A DNA stretch of 64,000 nucleotides, taken from contig NW_006768819.1 of assembly GCF_000204055.1 (NCBI RefSeq), forward strand, positions 104,120 through 168,119. The letters are read 5' to 3'. Numbering within the stretch: position 1 is the first letter of the stretch; each line of letters opens with the position of its first letter. This DNA is from Melampsora larici-populina 98AG31 (taxonomy: Eukaryota; Basidiomycota; Pucciniomycetes; Pucciniales; Melampsoraceae). The translations under genes were made by a program, and so were the position numbers. A model generated the notes under the pieces. The model ran no database searches and was not told where the DNA came from. It saw nothing but the letters and a program-made list of their open reading frames with translations. This document shows, one piece after another, positions 36,177-46,785 of the stretch.

Positions 36177-38479
36177 TCAAACTGACAGCGGAAATGGACT
36201 TTGTTGAGCAAGGTGTGATGGGATGTTACAGCAGAACTTCGTTTTGCGGACAAGCTTTGAAATTAGAGATTGGTTCCGTACACGTATCATCTCTTCTAAA
36301 AAAAACCTGTAGTTTATCTCATGCATGCCGCGGCATATGGATAGAAAGCGACCATACCATGCGTTTGTAATCTCGGCTGCAGACCCATTGAAGCGCCAGT
36401 TACCATTGGGTTTCTTTAGGAATGGCCAGAGCTTTGGATCGTTATATTTACGGCACTGAGCATCTTTTTCCGAGTGCGTGCGCATATGAAATGGGTCTAC
36501 TGGTCGAATGGTTCCCTTGAACCTGCCCAGTGCCGGAACATCCTTCCTAAGAGATTTGTCAAATGTACATGAGTTGTCAAAGAATTGTATTGGTGGAAGG
36601 ACTGGAAATTTCCGTTCAAGGATCTCCTGTGGACCAAGATCACATGAATTGTTAGGCTTAGTATGTAAACAAAGGCAAAAATGGAACTAACCCTGACTAA
36701 TATGACAGACTCGGCTCGATACATTGTTTCTCTAGCCAGTGTAATACCACATGTGGCAACAAAAAGGAGATCGTTGTGTGTCTTTGCGTTGGAGCAAATC
36801 GGCTTCTTGTAGACTGGCTGAGCGGCCTCTTCTCCATCACGCCCAGCTTCATGGGTGCGATCTGACTCATCTCCCTCCACCAAAGCGTCAATGTTGAAAG
36901 CATCGGTATCAGCATTGAGCGCTGCTGTTGGATCCTCGGGTAGTTTTGCACCTGTTCTCTGGTTAAAGGCCAATGCAGCATGAGAGCGAGTTCTCTTTTC
37001 ATGTCGAATTTGAATAGCTTCCTGATGCTCGGGTAGGTTGCATGCCTTGGAGTTGCCAATGGCATCAAGGGTACAGGGCTGTGCGTGGCAGAGTTTCCCA
37101 AGGAGTAAATCATGAGCAGGACAATATCTATCCTTTGGTGTCTCAAGCATTACAGTGCACGGCGGTGGATTGATGATCTCCGGATTTAATGATACAAGCT
37201 GTTCCTTGGTAGCACTGCATCGAGGATGTCCAATTGTAATTCCATCCATGGCTATGGCTCGGAGAGCTGGTGACATCAGAAGGTAAATCAAGAGTGTGAT
37301 TAATCAGGTATGAAGAATTACTAGCTAATTATGTAATATTTAATCTTACCCAAACCTCCTCCTTCAACATTAGGGTCTTCCAGGATTTCTGTGCATTCCG
37401 AGCACATGTGATCAATATAGGGACTTCCCTCAAGTTCGGTCCATGTGAGAACGGTCAACTTTGATTTTTGAAAGCGATGGCGAGATCCTCCAGAGTTTGA
37501 TACACTCATTGGAATGTTCCGGAGGTTGAATTGTCGGAGCAAGCGATGTACATCTAACGCAGTAGTGCAACAGTGGTCGGAAAGTGTTGGCCTGAAGTTT
37601 TCAGTTTTGAAATGATTTGGGGCATCCTCCAGCAGTTTGTGACTGCTATTGTAGATAGTTACGAGATTATATACTGATACGCTGACAAAACCAAAGTGAG
37701 CATGAGTGTTAGATTTTTGATTTGGGTAAGGATCCGCAAGAAATGAATATGTTTGTGATGACTTACTGGGCTAGGGATTGTGCATAGTTAAAAAATTCAA
37801 GCAGTCGTATTGTCATGAAATAATGCATATTGACTTGAATACAATCTGGATCATTTCTTGTTGTATCTAGATAGTAGGTGCGCTGCCCATTCTTCTTGGA
37901 AGAATATGACGCCCAATAGCTGGTCTTGCAATCTGCACAAGATGAAATCAATATGTGGTTAGAATATATATTTTGTTTAGATCAATAAATTATGATATTA
38001 ATGGAGTACTGACGTCGGCAATAGGTGGTGTGGTGCCGAACTGACTTGACGCCATCAAGATCATATAGATATGCACACAGAGCCACCCTTCTTTCCAATC
38101 GACCCTGGCATTTGTGACTGGGGCATTTGTCTTTGTAAGGCGGCCAAAATATCCGTTCCGCGATATCAAGTGCGCCAGGCTCTTGATCTTGACTCAATCC
38201 CTTATCTCGAATTAGAGCAACAGGTTCAATGTAAGATGATTCCAGGCTGGAGTAAAGTACTGTCCATAGTACTTCCCAAGTTCCAGGTACTAGAGGCTCA
38301 GGCAAAACACTATTGAGATATTCATATGGTGCATTGTCTTGGTTGACTTTGATTGAGGCTTGATTGATCTTTATAAAATGGCTGGCAACCGTAACAAATT
38401 GGAACACATCTTCGCTGTCGAGGGTGTCTAGCACAGAGGGGAACTGAGATAATTGTCGATATATTTCAGAAAAACGCAT
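36177..38479 (-). CDS. CxC5/CxC6 cysteine-cluster protein, putative KDZ-related transposase
   Basis: Five minus-strand exons (38479-38014, 37932-37767, 37681-37350, 37266-36692, 36626-36177) splice to exactly 663 codons (662 aa) without a stop. The first two exons carry one cysteine cluster (KCPSHKCQGRLERRV, then TTYCRHCKTSYW) followed by RTYYLDTTRNDPDCIQVN, as in the CxC5 cluster described with KDZ transposases. Exon 4 carries AMDGITIGHPRCS, CPAHDLL and CNLPEHQEA, the CxC6-type cluster. Acidic residues spaced like a transposase triad are visible: Asp in AMDGITIG, Asp in FFDNSCTF and Glu in FNGSAAEITNAWYG. Family names are from knowledge of the cysteine clusters; the triad is my inference. 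It is the only undamaged transposase-like gene of the 14-kb element and its best candidate mobiliser. Confidence 0.72.
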
Positions 38480-39402
38480 GTTGCCGGCCTATATAGCTAA
38501 GTGAATGTTCTCTAAAGATGTGAACAATTTAAAGAGGTGTGCGTTGTTGTATATGGTCCCCAGGATTGGGATTTCAGCATGTCCGATGGAGGCTGAGCTG
38601 ACTATCTATGTAGTTACAATGATAATGAAACAATGTGTGCGAATATGGATGCAAGTAGATTTATTGACACCTCGCAGGGCGTTGTGTGAATTTTAATAGA
38701 CGAAAGAGTTAGGTCTTAGCTCCTGTATATGGTTAGGGAACATTCCCTATAACGTTTCTAGGGAACGTTCCCAAAGTTCCTCGAGTGCGACCATGTTCTG
38801 GGAGCGAGGGATCAGTTGGAACGTTGGTTTTGGTAGGCCCGATTTTCAATGAAAAAAGCGACGATATTTGCATTTGCATGCTTCACAATGATGTTCAAAT
38901 CATTGACAAGTTTTATGCTCACAGGGAATTGTTGGCAAGAAGGACTCACAAAAATATCAATCTCAATCAGAGAATCATGCCGAGCAGTGAGATAGACAAT
39001 GATCTATGTACATACATGTGTTTTAAATAGATTTGAGAAAGTTCTCTAGAAGGCTCTGATTGTGTTAAGAGATTGTGTTTTCATAAGTCGGGTGAATTGA
39101 AAAGTGAAGTTTTTTTTTGGTTTGGCACGAAACGATCCCAAAGTTAGATCGATTACTTAGAGATGAATGTATGTAATTGAAAAAGTCATCTAATGCAAGT
39201 TATAGACCTTCAGTTAGCATAAAAACATGAAAAGCGTCAAGTTTTTTATTTTTGAACCGATCTAAATCATCTATGTAGGATGTCATTTTCATGAAGTCTG
39301 GCTTGTTGACGTTGAAGGGCGAAGTGGGCATGTGGTTCGATTGTGACCGGTACCAGTCTGGTGACAAACTCCGCATCTATTACCGTTTGTTTGTTTGTTG
39401 TA
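38480..39402. other. spacer between the two minus-strand transposase-like genes
   Basis: No gene recognised. It includes the inverted partner (38755-38796) of the subterminal repeat at 27566-27606. An open frame at 38785-39027 has no features and is probably spurious. Confidence 0.45.
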
Positions 39403-41353
39403 TCACTCAAAATTTGAGTCGATGTGTTTGTTTTTGTTCAAAGCTCCTCGAGGTCTGCCACGTGTCTTGATTGGTGCTGGCTCAATGACAGCGGGGGATG
39501 GAGTTTCAAGGACTTGAACCAGACTTTCCTCAACAAGTCGCTGTTGATGAGGAGGTAAGATTTGATGTCGGTCCTTGATGTTCTGTAGAATATCATCCAG
39601 CCCGGCTGATTGGCGCTCGAGACGATCTGGTACAGTTCGTTCCAGATGCCAGTGTACATGAAAGTGCTCCGGAGAAAGCTGACCACCCGAGTTGACAAGC
39701 TGCTTTATAAAATGAGCACAAGGGAGTCCCATTGAGGTGGAAAATACATATGAGCAGGATGATGAGTTGTCCAACGAGTGTGATTTTTGATATTGTTTGA
39801 AGACCTGTGTCGGATCAGATGGAGAGATGAGTGATCAGTGGATGGCGACTAAACAAACTGATTGGGGTGAGATTTGACAGTTAATTACCTCTAGTAATGC
39901 GTACTGAGAAATATGTCGATTGACATGATCCCAAAACTTTGTTCTCAGTTGTGTCAATATATGAGTGCGATCAACATCAATTTTGTGAAAGATGCGGTTG
40001 CGTTGTTGTTGACAAGCTAGTAATAGCTTTCTGTAGACTGTTTCCAAGTCGCCATTTGTGTTAGGTATCCAGCCTTTGACGTTGGCATGTCCTCCCTCGA
40101 TTCGAGATGTGACTGTATGACCGAAATGTGGAACATTCTTGGTCCAAGCAAGTACAAATTTTTCTTTATGTCCAATCCAAGTTTTACAGATATAGTCGTA
40201 AGCTTTGGTAGGGATAGTGGTTTTGAGTTTTGCTAGATTCTGATCGAAGATGTCTGGGGTTATTGAATTGCATAACTCGTTCCACTGAACCTCAAACTTT
40301 TCCCAGTCCGGGGTTGAGAAGTAGGTCTTGATATTTGATAAGATGTTGTTCTCGATGTGCCACTTGCAAAGCAAGTTTTTTGAATCGGGAAAGACTTTGT
40401 TGATTGCATTCATGAGTGCTAGCTCTCGATTGGTGACTACAGCTTTGGATGTTAGAATTTGTGGTCCGTAGCAATCCCTCAACTGATTCAAAGCCCATAC
40501 ATAATTTTCTTTACTTTCACTTTGCATGAAACAGAAGCCTAAAGACAAAGACTGGTGGGTTGAAGAGGCACCCATGATGTGTAGGAGCGGAAACTTGGCT
40601 CTAAATCAAGAAAGGAGTTTAAGAGTAAGTGGAATTTCTTTGTTAGACGGCTTGGAGAAATTAACATTACTGGTTTGTATTGTAAGTTGAATCCATCAAT
40701 AGAATGTCAGTTGTGCCAAATTCCTTGGCCGCCGATACACAGACAGTTGGTGCATAGAATAATCGCAGCAATTGGCCGTCATCATTTTGTACGTATCAGT
40801 GGAAGACATTTGTTGTTTGAAGGGTATCTAGCAGGACTTCGAGTGATGAACGTCCTTGCATTATTTCACTACACTTTCTTTTCTTTATGTTATAGATGTC
40901 CTGTGCGGTGCTGAGGTTGCTAGGGTCGGAAGCCTTCAGTGTACTCAATATTACTCGTGGAGGTGCCCCACCACGATCCATTGCTAGGATGTTCTCGTGT
41001 TGCGTCTCCGTCAGCCTTCGTTCAGCGGGTATTTCAGAGAGTGTTGTTGAGCGTTCGTGGTTATGTGTATTGTTCATTATTTTGATCGTCCACTGAAGAC
41101 CTTCAATGCGTAACAGCTGAGCATACCACTCACAACCTAGGAGATGACTTGATGTCATGCAAACTCTGGTGTCCAACTGTTTTTGTTTACCACTATGAGC
41201 GCAGACCAAGCGAATTTTTCGAACACGTTTTTGAGAATCCGTCTTTTAACCAGCCTTCTTGAGAGAGTATCCAGCATTCTTAGCACACATCCGTATTGCA
41301 CTTTCAGCTTCCTCTAAAGATGGATAGGCTTCGAGTAGACCACTGAAATCCAT
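39403..41353 (-). pseudogene. FAR1-type MULE (Mutator-like) transposase, inactivated
   Basis: Exons run 41353 to about 40673, about 40600 to 39889 and 39805 to 39403. The FAR1/WRKY-GCM1 DNA-binding head is visible (EEAESAIRMCAKNAGYSL, VCMTSSHLLGCEWYAQL, NNTHNHE). The MULE RNase-H domain has the first Asp in ILLMDSTYNTN and the final Glu in TVTSRIEGGHANVKGW. At the second catalytic position, normally TDRE, the sequence is VVTNRELALMNA: Asp is replaced by Asn. A SWIM zinc finger (CSYVFSTSMGLPCAHFIKQL) and an AT-hook (TRGRPRGALNK) follow. In-frame stops occur at 41246-41248 (TAA) and just after NVFH near 40796 (TGA where Trp is expected). Loss of a catalytic residue plus two stops makes it non-functional. 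Confidence 0.85.
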
Positions 41354-41457
41354 TGAGAGACTGTGTTGGTGGTGAGAAAAGCTGAAGGGACTAAGAAGTG
41401 TGTGAAGATTTATGTGGACCTGGTACGGTACACTGGGGCAGGACAGATTGAGTTGTG

Positions 41458-41539
41458 TGGCTTAAGGCTTGACCAAAACCACTTAAGCTTTTAAGGGGGT
41501 GCGTGGAACAAAATAGGGGGGTGGATATACTGGGATCCT
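41458..41539 (-). repeat. right terminal inverted repeat of the 14-kb element
   Basis: Reverse complement of 27431-27512 with two mismatches, followed directly by the ATACAT duplication at 41540-41545. Confidence 0.93.
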
Positions 41540-41663
41540 ATACATATTCAAATTTATTCTTTGATGGAAGAAAGAGGATTGAAAAAGTGTCTTTTTTTTG
41601 GTATTGGGTTTTGATTGGATAAACTTGAGGAATTACGGTACTCAAAACGATCAACTTAACATG

Positions 41664-41865
41664 AGCCCCTCTTCCGACGCGGCCACGTCCGCTCTCGAAG
41701 AGGGGCTTAGGGCATAGACTCCGACCTTGGCCTGAGACCAGCAGGAATTTCAGGCACTTTTGCTTCAAATCCTTTTCTGAGGGCTCTAAACATCCTCGAA
41801 GCTTGCAAGAAATTCAAGAGTGCTTCTTCAATGTCTTTGAACGTGGCCGCGTCGGCAGAGGGGCT
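41664..41865. mobile_element. short inverted-repeat sequence (MITE-like)
   Basis: A 24-25-bp word (GCCCCTCTTCCGACGCGGCC at 41664 onward) recurs in reverse complement at 41841-41865 with one mismatch, about 150 bp away. GC-rich arms in AT-rich DNA suggest a small non-autonomous transposon, but no target duplication was identified. Confidence 0.45.
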
Positions 41866-42270
41866 TATCTTAAGCTTATCAAAACAACTAGGTCCAAGCT
41901 ACCTTTTTCAAAAACCTAGATTCTAGATCACTATGATAATGAGAAAGCAAGCTGGTTTGGAACTTTAAGTAGGATAATGCGTCAAAGATTCCACTGGAGG
42001 AAAGGATTCATTGCATGTTATGATAAGGTCTGCTTTTACGGCCGCCTATAGCCCTCCTGAATTGCCGCATAGGTTGATTGCATTGATCTCCGCCGGATCA
42101 ACAACAACATGGGGGGCAGTTTATGGGTCGCTTTTTAGGCTTGTGTTTAAGGGGTTTGGTAGGCTTGTCAGGCTTGTGAGGATCGTCACGAGTTTTGAGG
42201 GATCTTCATGAGCCAGTGAGATTTGTTTTTGTTTAGAGACAGGTATCAAATCAATCAGTCAAATAATGTA

Positions 42271-43137
42271 CACTACGGTCCAATCAGGACATCCGGCGGA
42301 TGTCCTGTCTCGCAATATCCAACGGACATCCGGCTGATCTCCGTTGATCATCCTCACAGAGGAGGTCGCGCGGATGAGAGCAAGGACATCGGCGCGATAT
42401 CCTTGCTTTAGGTTCCGCGCGACGCTGAGAGACCTGATTGAATTGGCAGAAATGCATTCAATCGGTTCTGGGTAACCGCAGCCCAGTGCGACTTTTTGTA
42501 GTTCTCGATTTGGGGTAATAGGGTCATTTGACCAGCGGCAAATTACATATGTGGTGAGCGAGCGAGAGTCTGCAATTTCATTCATTGGGATCATCAGAAG
42601 AGTAAACACACTCGAAAAACAACAATAACAAAAAGATGAGTCAAGACTTGTATAAAAGAGAGTAGGGTCATTTGACCAGTGATTAATTGCACAGGAGCGA
42701 GCGTCAGTTCGGGATGTCTGTCGATGGGATCATGAAAAAGATAAGTAAAAACACTCGAAAAAAAAGAAAACAAATAAAATTAAAAAGAAAAAGGGTCTAG
42801 ACTTGTATAAACAAAAGACGAATACAAGTCCGAAGGTACTGAAGAGGAAGAAGGAGGAGAAAGTGCGAGAAGAAAGAGGAGGAAAGTCTTCAGCTGAAGT
42901 AGGCTGAAGTTCAAGACTCAAGTACTTCGAAGTTTTCTCAAGGTCTCAGGCCCCTGCCAAGACCTGAGCACGCTGTGGGACATGTCCCAGGGTTCCTTGT
43001 TGGGTGTCAAACGGACTCAAATCGTTGACAGCCAGGACCCAAAAGACATCGCGAGGATATCTTGCGGTCACCCGCGCGATGTCTTTGGGGAGGATGAACA
43101 ACGGACATCCTCAGCTGTCAACCGTTGACCCGTAGTG
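42271..43137. mobile_element. 867-bp non-autonomous element with TA duplication
   Basis: Ends read CACTACGGTC (left) and, reverse-complemented, CACTACGGGTC (right), each flanked by TA (42269-42270 and 43138-43139). This fits a non-autonomous Tc1/mariner/Pogo-type element. Inside are ACATCC/GGATGT words, one forming a perfect palindrome (AGGACATCCG, one base, CGGATGTCCT) near 42288, and a direct duplication at 42531-42814. No open frame of its own. Confidence 0.65.
42531..42814. repeat. direct duplication, 134-bp offset
   Basis: GGGTCATTTGACCAG begins at 42531 and again at 42665. The two copies stay aligned for about 125-150 bp (GAGCGAG, GGGATCAT, ACACTCGAAAAA, GACTTGTATAAA) with moderate divergence and an A-rich expansion in the second. 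Confidence 0.75.
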
Positions 43138-43150
43138 TATGAGATTAGAG

Positions 43151-43552
43151 AGGACCCTGGAATGCTCCTACTAAGGCGTCTGACCAAAAATGTCAGGTTT
43201 TGGCCTGTTTGAGCTCAGATGTATCTGTCCAAAAATGTCGGGTTTTGGGTTTTGGGGGGTTTACCGCGCATATGTATCTGACCAGAAATGTTGGGAAATT
43301 GGTCCTTTTGTGACATTTATGGGGTTTGAACCCACAGTAGTGTGGTTTTTGTCAAATGACCGGAGCTTTTTTGCGGATACCGGGGCTTTTACCCGGGTTT
43401 TGAGGCTTCTACCCGGGTATCAAGGCTTTTCTCCGGGCCCGTCGCTTGGAGGTATCTGACCAAAAATGTCGGGTTTTGCCAAAAAAAAATTTGCGACCAG
43501 CGTAATGTCGGGTTTTACGTCAGACGCCTCAGTAGGCGCATTCCAGGGTCCT
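43151..43552. mobile_element. 402-bp MITE with 8-bp target duplication
   Basis: Ends are about 35-bp inverted repeats (left AGGACCCTGGAATGCTCC, right complement AGGACCCTGGAATGCGCC, both running on to GGCGTCTGAC). GATTAGAG flanks both sides (43143-43150 and 43553-43560). An 8-bp duplication fits hAT-type or KDZ/Zisupton-type transposition. The interior holds four spaced copies of TGACCAAAAATGTCGGGTTT-like words and has no gene. Confidence 0.85.
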
Positions 43553-43560
43553 GATTAGAG

Positions 43561-45042
43561 TAACGATCGTTGATGGTCAAAAGATTTACTTACAATCTCT
43601 TTTTGACGATAGGAGTGAACTCTACAAATCTTCGTTGTAAGACGTCACGAGTCACACTAGTGACATCAAATAAGTTATGGGTTAGGTAAAGTTTCTGAGA
43701 GCAGTTGTAGCAAGATAAAGGAGGATGTTAAGGTTTTGCTCACGGTTGGTCAACTTGAACAAGGCTGGCGGAGATTGTGGCTAATATAAGAATCAAGAGA
43801 GGATTGTGAAAGATTGAGTGTGAATAGATGTAATAGAGATAATAATATGGATTATGTAAGTAGCTGTGTTAAGAATTCACTGACCAGCTAGAGCAGTAGT
43901 AATGAGCACTTTGAAGAAAAGCATGAGAAATTCTTTGAGGATTGAGTCTTGATGGGATCACTTCAAGATGTAAAGTCTGAAGGAGATCTAGTAAGTTTTG
44001 GTGTGAGAGGGAATGAAGGATTTGTTGAAGTGGCTCTTATAAAGTTTTGACCAACGGGCGCCTGGAAACGTCAAACTCGACTTTGTATAAGTCCCTCGCC
44101 AACGGCCCGATTATGTATCGCGTGAGGTGGAAATGTAAGTACCACCCACTTTGGTAAAAAGAAAGTTGCAATCTATAATTCAATACAACTTTCACATCAC
44201 GGTGAGAAATTTTTCATTAACTTCTTCGAGCTCGATTATCAACCAAATCTCACTGTCGCTTCATCACTCTCAATTATCTTTGTACATACCAGCTCTGATT
44301 CTCAAACTTCAGTTATAGTTCTTTTACGAGTATTTCAAGTTTTTGAAGGTGATAAATCAAATCAAGTTCAAATTGAATGAGTTTGAATGAGAAAGAGAAA
44401 ACAGTTGAAATTGAAACCTGAATCACAAGAAGTTGGGTTGGAATAGGTTGGAATCTCAACAATGGACCAGCTGCGCTTCAGGCCAGTAAACGGAAGCGCA
44501 ACGGGATTTGCGCTGCCGTAAATCTCCACCTGGGCAGCGCAGCATATGACCCTTGAGCTGCCGACAGAAGCGGTCTATTGCTGCAATCAAAACCTTGGCC
44601 TAAAAACGTAGTGTCTTGCAGCGCAACGCGCTGCCAAATGATAAAAACAAACAAATATTTACATGAATCATGTTAAAACAAGATTGAGAGCCAAATGGAA
44701 AAAACAGCCCAAAAAGTATTCACACGGATGATATTAAAAGGATGTGGAAAGTTTCAAAAGGAAAAAGAAACAAGATCAAGAGAAGAATGAAAAGACTGGA
44801 CAACTCTTCACAAGAATGAAATTAAAAGAATGTAGAAAGTTTTATAAGGAAAATGAATAGAGAAGAAAAAAAGAAAATGAAGCAGATCAATAACAAAATA
44901 GAACATTCATCCAAAGTTAACTGTGAGCTTGAGATGAATTGTACTCTTTGACAAAATCATACTCAGTAACGTGACAAGCCTCAATCAATTTGAACCCCCT
45001 CTGCCAACCAAAGCTGGCAAAATACCTGCCTTTTGATTGAGA
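43561..45042. other. 1.5-kb region without a gene
   Basis: Nothing coding is supported. Near 44090 the word AAGTCCCTCGCC recalls the hairpin at 68-106. At 44470-44640 a G/C-rich tract with repeated GCAGCGCA/GCGCTGC words stands out; related words (CTGAAGCGCA, AGCTGCGCTTCAG) recur at 57980-58170, so both may be copies of one short repeat. Confidence 0.4.
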
Positions 45043-45697
45043 TCACCAGTAACTTACCTCAACTTGAAACACAAACATCTGCTGCAGTGGAGAAGATCTT
45101 CTCCGGTTTGCAAGATGAGGCTGAGCACAATAAGTAGTCCTTGGCCATTGTACCAACAACAGGGTAACAATTACAATGTGTCTGAAGTACAAAGAAACTG
45201 CGATCAGACAGTGGTTGATAAGAGGATAGAAGGTTAAGATACTCACCACCCACCAGTCAAGTGCAGAGTTTGGGTTGCTGAGATCATAAGCAGTTTCCTT
45301 CATTCTGTCACAACCACACAAGTAATTGGTAAGTTGGTTGTCATCACCCTCTTCATCACTTTAGACATTTAAGTAAGAAGCTTTTGAGGTTGAAGGTTGT
45401 GATTGTGATGAATCATGTGTTTTGCCTTGACCTTATGTGAGTTTTTCAGTTGATATGTCTTGAACTCCTGATTGAAAGTGGTTTTGGATTGTATGGCTTG
45501 AGGTGATGTCTTTCCAAGATAGGAATGAAAGAACCGGATTTGACAGGCAGGATGTAGCATGATGGCCATGACCAGTGTATCACACAAGAGAGCCTTGTCC
45601 AGATACACCTCAGTTTTTTCCTTCATTTTTGCCAGCATGGGGTAGAGTGTTGCCAGTGTCAAGGGTATTGAGTTGTTCTTGCAATATCTTGCGTAAT

Positions 45698-46006
45698 TTA
45701 AGGGCCCGTTTGGCTGCTTTTCCCAAAGATTGTTACACAAAAACAAAATTTCAATTACCAAACCCTTGGCCAAAGAGCTCATCAAAAAGTTGAAAGAGGG
45801 GCAAATAAGGGCAAAAACTCTTTTGGGTCTCAAAAACAGCCTCAGGGCTGGTTTTCAAAATTGAAGATTTTTTGATCAAACAAACTTACCAAACACCAGC
45901 ATTTTTAATTTTCATCAAAAATGGTTTTGACCCAAAAAACAGTTCTTGGCTTTGGTGGTGCTTTTGACCAAAAACCATTTTTGGGTTCCAGCCAAACGGG
46001 CCCTAA
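45698..46006. mobile_element. 309-bp MITE inserted in the hAT gene
   Basis: Terminal inverted repeats are TTAAGGGCCCGTTTGGC at left and, complemented, TTAGGGCCCGTTTGGC at right. CGTAAT flanks both sides (45692-45697 and 46007-46012). Removing the element and one CGTAAT joins the hAT frame cleanly across the site (LVIHDY on one side, ARYCKNN on the other), which proves both the boundaries and the order of events. No gene inside. Confidence 0.9.
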
Positions 46007-46785
46007 CGTAATCATGAATGACCAACCGGGCTTTCCTGCTCTCCATATGTTTGGTGGCGTCCAGGAAAAGCTGCACTTAAATAGCAAAGATTGGAATGGA
46101 AACAATTTGCAAAGAAGAAGCACAATGTGAATTGAGGTCTGTTGATCTTGTCAAGTTGACAAACACATACCTTGAGCTTGCTATTGAGATTCCTTACTTG
46201 AGCACACTCCCAAGGTGATAAGCATCAATCTCACTGAAAGGAAATGTTAGACTTGAATGGAAAGTTATAACATTACATTGAATCATTCTTACCTGACAGG
46301 AAATGTTAGAGTTGAATGGAAAGGTAAAGAAGAAAGAAATCAATCCAAAACAACAAATCAACTAACAGTATATATATCACTAATGATAATACAGCTATAA
46401 AGATAATGTTACATAGAATAATCTTAGCGTAAACTATGATTCAACAACACACAACTATCACATAGATGTCAATCATGACAGAAGGCGTGATTGTGACTTT
46501 GTGAAAGTAACCATGTGGTTTCCTGGTCTTACGGGCCCGAGTTCATTCTTGGCATGAAATCAGGCCAGATCCTCTTTGAGCAGCTGATTGATGCCCAAAA
46601 GATAGTAAATGTAGATTAAGTGACAACCAATCAGCATGATGTGACACCAAAACTGACGTCTTGAGCATTCCAAGCCTTTTCAGGCCAATGTGAGTTATGT
46701 TCCAGTGTATTCCATAAACAGCAATGAGGGACTCAAGTTTGAGTCTCATACTCTTCATCATTCAATCATATTCCTCCTTCCACTG

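Larger units (their letters stand above)
27431..41539. mobile_element. 14.1-kb terminal-inverted-repeat DNA transposon with several genes
   Basis: The left end 27431-27512 and the right end 41458-41539 are 82-bp inverted repeats differing at only two positions (both begin AGGATCCCAG from outside in). The element is flanked by ATACAT at 27425-27430 and 41540-41545, a 6-bp direct repeat best read as the target-site duplication. Inside lie a broken gene (28296-30648, plus), a nested Tc1/mariner element (31608-36161), an intact CxC5/CxC6-type gene (36177-38479, minus) and a dead MULE transposase (39403-41353, minus). Without the nested element the size is about 9.6 kb. Which protein moved it is open: the CxC5/CxC6 gene is the only uninterrupted candidate. 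MULEs usually make 8-11-bp duplications, so 6 bp argues against the MULE gene. TIR near-identity implies recent movement. Confidence 0.88.

Noticed and set aside
27431..41539. Polinton/Maverick interpretation (large size, 6-bp duplication)
   Set aside because: No protein-primed DNA polymerase, retroviral-type integrase, ATPase or protease could be recognised inside.
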